From positions 3,905,499 to 3,969,498 of the forward strand of contig NC_092565.1 in assembly GCF_037975245.1 (NCBI RefSeq): a stretch of 64,000 bases of DNA. The letters are read 5' to 3'. The stretch comes from Apostichopus japonicus. Its lineage: Eukaryota > Echinodermata > Holothuroidea > Aspidochirotida > Stichopodidae. Positions 59,801 to 64,000 of the stretch are shown piece by piece (position 1 is the first letter of the stretch; each line of letters opens with the position of its first letter). A program made the position numbers and the translations under genes. The notes beneath the pieces were generated by a model that did no database searches, had not been told where the DNA came from, and saw nothing but the letters and a program-made list of their open reading frames with translations.

Positions 59801-62800
59801 GATGTAAGGAATGGGTCCCACTGTATGTAAACTGTGTCTGTTTTAAGATAGCTATTTAATTCAGTGCTGTTGCCGATTGGATAAAGGCGGTAGCATTTGA
59901 AGCAATGAGGCTTAGCAATCGAGAGGTTCCAGGTTCGATACCCGGCCGGGTCATAGTAAGGTGGGTTTTTCATCCAAGAGCAATCTACGGTGTTCCCATC
60001 TTAAATGATTTTCAAAATTGAAAAGATTTGAAATTTGAGTAAAAATGTTGAATTGGAAGCCACCCGATGTGTTAGTTGTAATCCTTAAAAGGATTGTCTG
60101 GTGGCCCAAAGAAGTTACCTTAAAAAATAGTAAATAATTTTCCAAACATGTTGTCAAAGTATGAGAACGCTAATGTCGCGTTTGACAGAGAAACGATTTT
60201 TTAATCATTATGGATAGACATTTCAAATATGATTTGAACAGTACAATACGTGACGTCAGCTCTGCCATAGCAGATTGCGTCATAACCCACCCTCCGCACA
60301 GTACCTATACGGTAATCACAACAAAAACAGCGTGTGTATACAGATAAATTTCTTCCTAAATTTCCGGTGAAATTTCTTAAAAATTAGATATGTTTTCAAA
60401 AACTCCTTAAGCCACCATGTACTTTAGCGGTGGTTCCGTGGTCTTTGTGTAACACAAGGTAAATTTTAACAGCAGACTCTGAGTTGTTCAGGCTATACAT
60501 CGCGCTATCCAGCTCCAACGCGAAAAATGTTCGCATGTAGGCTGTACTCAAACGTTGACAATCGGACAGTTCTGCGAAGCCTAAGCTTTTCAGCGCTATA
60601 TTCTGCTCTGACAACGATTCGATCAATTTCTTCAATAATTTCCGGTGAAATTTCTTATAAATTAGATATGATTTAAAAAACTCCTTAAGCCGCAATATAT
60701 TTAGTAGATCGGTGGTTTCGTGGTCTTTGTGTAACACAAGATAAGTTTTAACAGCAGGCTCTTCGTTGTTTATACATCGCGGTATCCAGCTCCGGCGCGA
60801 AGAATGTTCGCGTGTATAGGCTACTCTAACGTTTACAATCGGACAGTTCTGCGATGACATCGATCCTGCCAAGTTTCATCTTTCGGTTTAACGAATACTT
60901 TATAAGTTTCCTTTTACTGTTAATTTGATCCGTGAATTTTATTTCAGCGAGTTCGAAGAACAGTTAATGAACTGTGGTTTGAGTGTGAGTGTACTATGTG
61001 TAACGCTATACAAGTACACCAACTGAGCATCGTAGTATATACGTTCGCGAGTATGTACGTTATATATATGAGGCAATTCAATGTGCTTACACGTGAGTTA
61101 ATTTGCTGCGGAATTGGGAGTGCTAACTTCAAGTCGCCTGTTTTGCCTATCTGCAAGCACTACGTCAAACACCATATTGAAGCGTTCGAACAAACGGTAC
61201 TTTTGGTGAGAAACTGGTGAATTTGAAAACCAGATTTCTACAAGAAGAAAACGTCGAATGGGGACAATTTTTACATGGTTAGAAAGAGAAAAATAATAAC
61301 TACAAGGACAATGTATCAAAATCTTCCACCAGACAATTCCTTTAAGCTCATTTCTCCCACTTAAACGTCGTAAAAATAACTGCTGATTATTATTATTATA
61401 ATTATTATCGTTATTAATTCTATTGTGATCATTCTGAAGAGAATGTTAGAATGTTTTAATAGAGAGACAAACTTGTCCTTTGATTCAGACTTCAGAGCAT
61501 TGGGAATTTCAACAAGGATTTGAAATGTGATCTTACATTGTAAGTCACAGTATCTAACAGATACAAACTTAGTCCATTACATAATCATTTCAAACATTTC
61601 CAATCTTTGGCATATCAAAATCAAACATCGTCATTTATTTCATGACTTCAAAAAGAATTTTAGATTGCAAAGAGCTACTCATACCTGAGTATTATGCATA
61701 AGTCATACTTTTTGCTTTTAAGAATGAACAGTTTGTTCTGTCAGCTTAGTTGGAATGCAGTAGTGTAGTGTGTTCCTTCTCTCAGCTGTAGAAAGCCTTA
61801 AAACTTACACAATGTTGGAACAATTATTTTCAATATTAAGAGCTGCATTTGGCAATTACAGTTTGTTTACATGCAGTAAATGCTGACATAAGTTCTGTCC
61901 TAAATTGCTCATAGGGATAACATTTTGCTCATTGATATGTCACCAAAAAAAAAAATTACTAAAAACCCAAAAACAATACCAAACGGGATTACTTTTATGC
62001 ATATTAAACTAATGTTTTGCAATTATTGTTTTGATACACACAATAAAAGATTACTTTCTTTGTTTGGGTTTTCAGCTGTGAGACAACCAGCCACAACCCA
62101 GTTAACCCAGATGACCATTAGAGACCACCTCATGAGGGCCATGCAGTCCACTACACACCCTGACCTCATGGCGTATCAATATGCTGGTAAGAGTTTTTTA
62201 CCTGTTAAGGTAATTTCTGTTGTTATTCTACACATTGTGCATTTCGGTACTAAACATATTGCTGTAAATATTTGACTGAGAATGGGAAGCCTTCTGGGCT
62301 AAATTAAACAACTATTATTGAGAAAAGAAGCATAATGTATGCTATGTTTTTGGTGTGTGTGACTTTAACTTGTGTGGTAACTTGGAGACTGTGGGGGCAT
62401 AAAACAAGATCAGATATTACAAAGTGAGTGATATTGGTTAAAGAAGTACAGCGCATTATAAGATTTTTTTCTTAATCCTCTCTACTCAGAAATCTTTGAA
62501 GGGCATCAGGGTAAACATTGAAGACTACTAGGGTCATTAGGACTTTAGATTACTGTTGCCTATTTTCAGCCCGAGACATATTTTGCATCTCTTCCATGCC
62601 TTTCTTTATAACTTTATCTATTCTTCCTTTCATTCAAAGCTAATCCCCAGATGCAGACACTGTACGGAGGTCGCATGACCACAGCGAGACTCCGAGAAGT
62701 TGGTTCTGTTACCAACGATGCCATCAAGAAAATACATGAGTGAGTGAATGCTCAACATTATCACTATATGTATAGACTTTATAACATTATTTTCTATTAT

Positions 62801-63154
62801 AACATTACTTTCTATGATAACAATTATAACGTTACTTTCTATAATAACATTACTTTCTATATTGACGTTATTTTCTATAATGACATTATTTTCTATTACA
62901 ACATTATTTTCTATAATAACATTATTTTCTATAAAGACAAAGTTGGTTTAGTTTAAAAACTATCCTCCAAACTTTCAATAATTTTATCGATTTTATTTCT
63001 CTGCCATGTCAAAGGTCATTAGAAGGTTGTCCAACTCAAGATGAAATGACCTCTGACCCTAAGGGGTTAAAGGTCAGTCTCATGCAACATCAATGTCAAG
63101 GTTTGACCTGGTTGTTATGGAGAGAAAGGCAACACCCTTGTGGTGGCATACTGG
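54719..63154 (+). CDS. TTF2: TTF2, transcription termination factor 2, N-terminal half (nine exons, continues past window)
   Basis: Exons 54719-54746, 56725-56836, 57836-57925, 58099-58177, 58410-59279, 59545-59665, 62076-62186, 62640-62739 and 63015-63154, with phases 1, 2, 2, 0, 0, 1, 1, 2, 1 agreeing at each join. About 550 residues are covered. TTF2 is a double-stranded-DNA-dependent ATPase of the SWI/SNF family that releases RNA polymerase II from DNA, notably at mitosis. The match rests on the GRF finger at the start, the IPVSHCL segment, the LPDKGQ-L-KIKELE segment and the helicase start [16 protein letters not shown] followed by GGIL. The Walker A motif (GLGKT in the family) should be in the next exon, outside the window. 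The start is the first ATG, with MELKVCEQH forming the first half of the zinc finger. Confidence 0.92.
55696..56387. mobile_element. 692-bp inverted-repeat element with TTCGCCCAAC repeats in TTF2 intron 1
   Basis: Inverted ends GGTCACTTCGCCCAAC (55703-55718) and GTTGGGCGAAGTGACC (56365-56380). CTACATAT flanks both sides (55688-55695, 56388-56395). Inside the left end are about five 22-bp tandem units, CCAGCCTGGTCATTTCGCCC and AA. No transposase is visible. Confidence 0.7.
57836..58177 (+). CDS. TTF2: TTF2 exons 3-4: conserved segment after the GRF finger
   Basis: Exon 3 reads [19 protein letters not shown] and exon 4 reads [19 protein letters not shown]. Both align by eye with the region following the GRF finger in vertebrate TTF2 (IPVSHCL, a YRxxFRC-type strand, then KRWCG). 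The cysteine pair RCQ and WCG resembles the second half of another GRF-like unit. The donor of exon 3, AAG then GTTTGA, is weaker than the others. Confidence 0.85.
58410..59279 (+). CDS. TTF2: TTF2 exon 5: long low-complexity linker
   Basis: An 870-nt phase 0-0 exon with 290 codons, rich in Ser, Gln, Gly, Lys and Glu. It lacks domain landmarks and is probably disordered. Its place between the N-terminal finger and the helicase is as in vertebrate TTF2, where the linker is also poorly conserved. The C-terminal part is Gln/His-rich ([10 protein letters not shown]). The acceptor is TTTGCCCAAG and the donor GTAAGT. Confidence 0.85.
59545..63154 (+). CDS. TTF2: TTF2 exons 6-9: coiled segment and start of the SNF2 helicase domain
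   Basis: Exon 6 (59545-59665) has [20 protein letters not shown], a short amphipathic helix conserved in TTF2. Exon 7 (62076-62186) has [16 protein letters not shown], not recognised. Exon 8 (62640-62739) reads [14 protein letters not shown] and DAIKKIHE. Exon 9 (63015-63154) reads [40 protein letters not shown], the front of the SNF2 N-terminal lobe. The 2.4-kb intron between exons 6 and 7 holds a SINE, a 1.26-kb inverted-repeat element and a 280-bp tandem duplication. The intron after exon 8 holds an 18-bp minisatellite. Confidence 0.88.
59866..60080 (+). mobile_element. tRNA-like SINE in a TTF2 intron
   Basis: TTGGATAAAGGCGGTAGCAT and GAGGTTCCAGGTTCGATACC resemble A and B boxes of a tRNA-derived promoter, followed by a body with CATCCAAGAGCAATCTACGG. 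It abuts the TTAA element. Confidence 0.6.
60085..61345. mobile_element. 1.26-kb TTAA-bounded inverted-repeat element in a TTF2 intron
   Basis: Ends TTAAAAGGATTGTCTGGTGG (60085) and CCACCAGACAATTCCTTTAA (to 61345) are inverted repeats with one or two mismatches, both at TTAA. It contains a tandem duplication of about 280 bp (60360-60640 and 60641-60890), including ATTTCCGGTGAAATTTCTTA. No transposase frame is evident. TTAA targets suggest piggyBac or Kolobok type, not proven. Confidence 0.6.
62778..62940. repeat. 18-bp minisatellite in a TTF2 intron
   Basis: About nine units like TAATAACATTATTTTCTA, diverged by one to three bases each, in the intron between exons 8 and 9. Confidence 0.85.
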
Positions 63155-64000
63155 GTAAGTTTATGATGTCGCTGTCAACTAATGTGCTTTTATGATCTCG
63201 TTTTAAATAGCTATATGCTAGAGGAGGGGAGGTCGAACTTGCTTGAAAGTAAGAGGCACAAGGCATGAACAAAATTGTAAATTTATCCTCTATGCTAACA
63301 GTGGTGTCCGTGACCCGTGTATTAAAATGTCAAAGAGCCGCATTCAGTTTAACGAGCCACAGTTTGGCCACCCCTGTACTAGAGCAGTGTGTGACGCCCT
63401 GATGTTCTAGTGTAATAGCCAATATTAGGATATTTTATATTCTAACCATGCGTTAGTGTGTTATCCATGGTGAAATGTGTGTGACATTTGGGTGTGTTAG
63501 TGCATGACTACACCATGTTAGTTTGATACCCATAAAGTGTTTGATAGTACTGTAAATAACCATATATATGACAGTACACAGTTAAAAGACATACTGTCAT
63601 GTACAGAGTATAATTAATTATTCTGTAAGCTTACAGATTTAAGACATGCATGTGACTTGTCTGTTCTCATGCTCGAATATACAGAAATAGTTAACAAATT
63701 GTTTCTATAATGACCTACATTGTAACATCCTTCTAGAACATTGAGATTTTAACCACAGGTGTTCAATTTTAGGTGGCATGTGTTTCATTTCTAGACACCA
63801 TGCATTATTAGGCGTTGCCAGGAGCCCAATATCATAATCACACCATTAATAATACCTCTGTGTCAATATGAATAAACTTCTTTCCATTTGTAAGTTTGAG
63901 ACCCATCCGTTAATCTTGGTTGACCAACATATTGATGCTTCATCTGTTTACATATCTTCTTTCATTATTATTCATCAAGTTTTAATATTCTTGAACCGTG
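63155..64000. other. TTF2 intron to window end
   Basis: Intron after exon 9 of TTF2. No further exon, and in particular no GLGKT-coding sequence, was found before the end. Confidence 0.7.

Overview
The window looks like nuclear DNA of a marine invertebrate deuterostome, most likely an echinoderm. This is inferred from AT-rich intron-dense sequence, frequent TAGGCCTA-type words, long poly-G/poly-C runs, tRNA-derived SINEs, and a mosaic gene of C-type lectin, PAN, fibronectin III and Caspr-type fibrinogen-like modules. The exact taxon cannot be fixed from sequence alone. There is no sign of bacterial or viral gene organisation, and no CRISPR array or rRNA.

Minus strand, about 46.2 down to 8.9 kb (possibly to 6.9 kb): one long extracellular mosaic gene. 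I could chain 23 exons by splice sites, and every junction keeps the reading phase. The order from the N-terminus is hydrophobic leader (uncertain), C-type lectin domain 1 (CTLD1), a small 8-Cys module, a Trp/Gly-rich module I cannot name, CTLD2, a Caspr/neurexin-IV-type fibrinogen-like domain, PAN/apple 1, CTLD3, CTLD4, FN3, PAN/apple 2. Nearly all module borders are phase 1, as expected from exon shuffling. About 1,250 residues are covered. The product is most likely secreted or cell-surface, for recognition or adhesion.

Plus strand, 49.3-50.3 and 51.6-52.6 kb: two near-identical three-exon genes for a 162-residue basic protein I do not recognise. They are a tandem duplication with a 2,276-bp offset, and a third, decayed copy of only the 3' flank follows.

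Plus strand, 54.7 kb to beyond 63.15 kb: the N-terminal half of TTF2 (transcription termination factor 2, a SWI/SNF-family ATPase with a GRF zinc finger). Nine exons are in phase, and the gene leaves the window just before the Walker A motif. Two perfect TGACGTCA sites lie just upstream.

Most of the rest is intron and repeat. The striking part is that three introns of the mosaic gene contain minisatellites built from that intron's own splice junction: a 52-bp unit carrying a whole 3' splice site (about 67 copies), a 72-bp unit carrying a 5' splice site (11 copies), and a donor-bearing array after the last PAN exon. A fourth intron, splitting FN3, holds about 106 copies of a 24-bp unit. Transposon material includes a hAT-like MITE family (one copy with a perfect 8-bp target duplication), three other terminal-inverted-repeat elements, an L2/CR1-type LINE 3' fragment, tRNA-SINEs and a degraded gag-like fragment. 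The first 8 kb holds no gene I can support.
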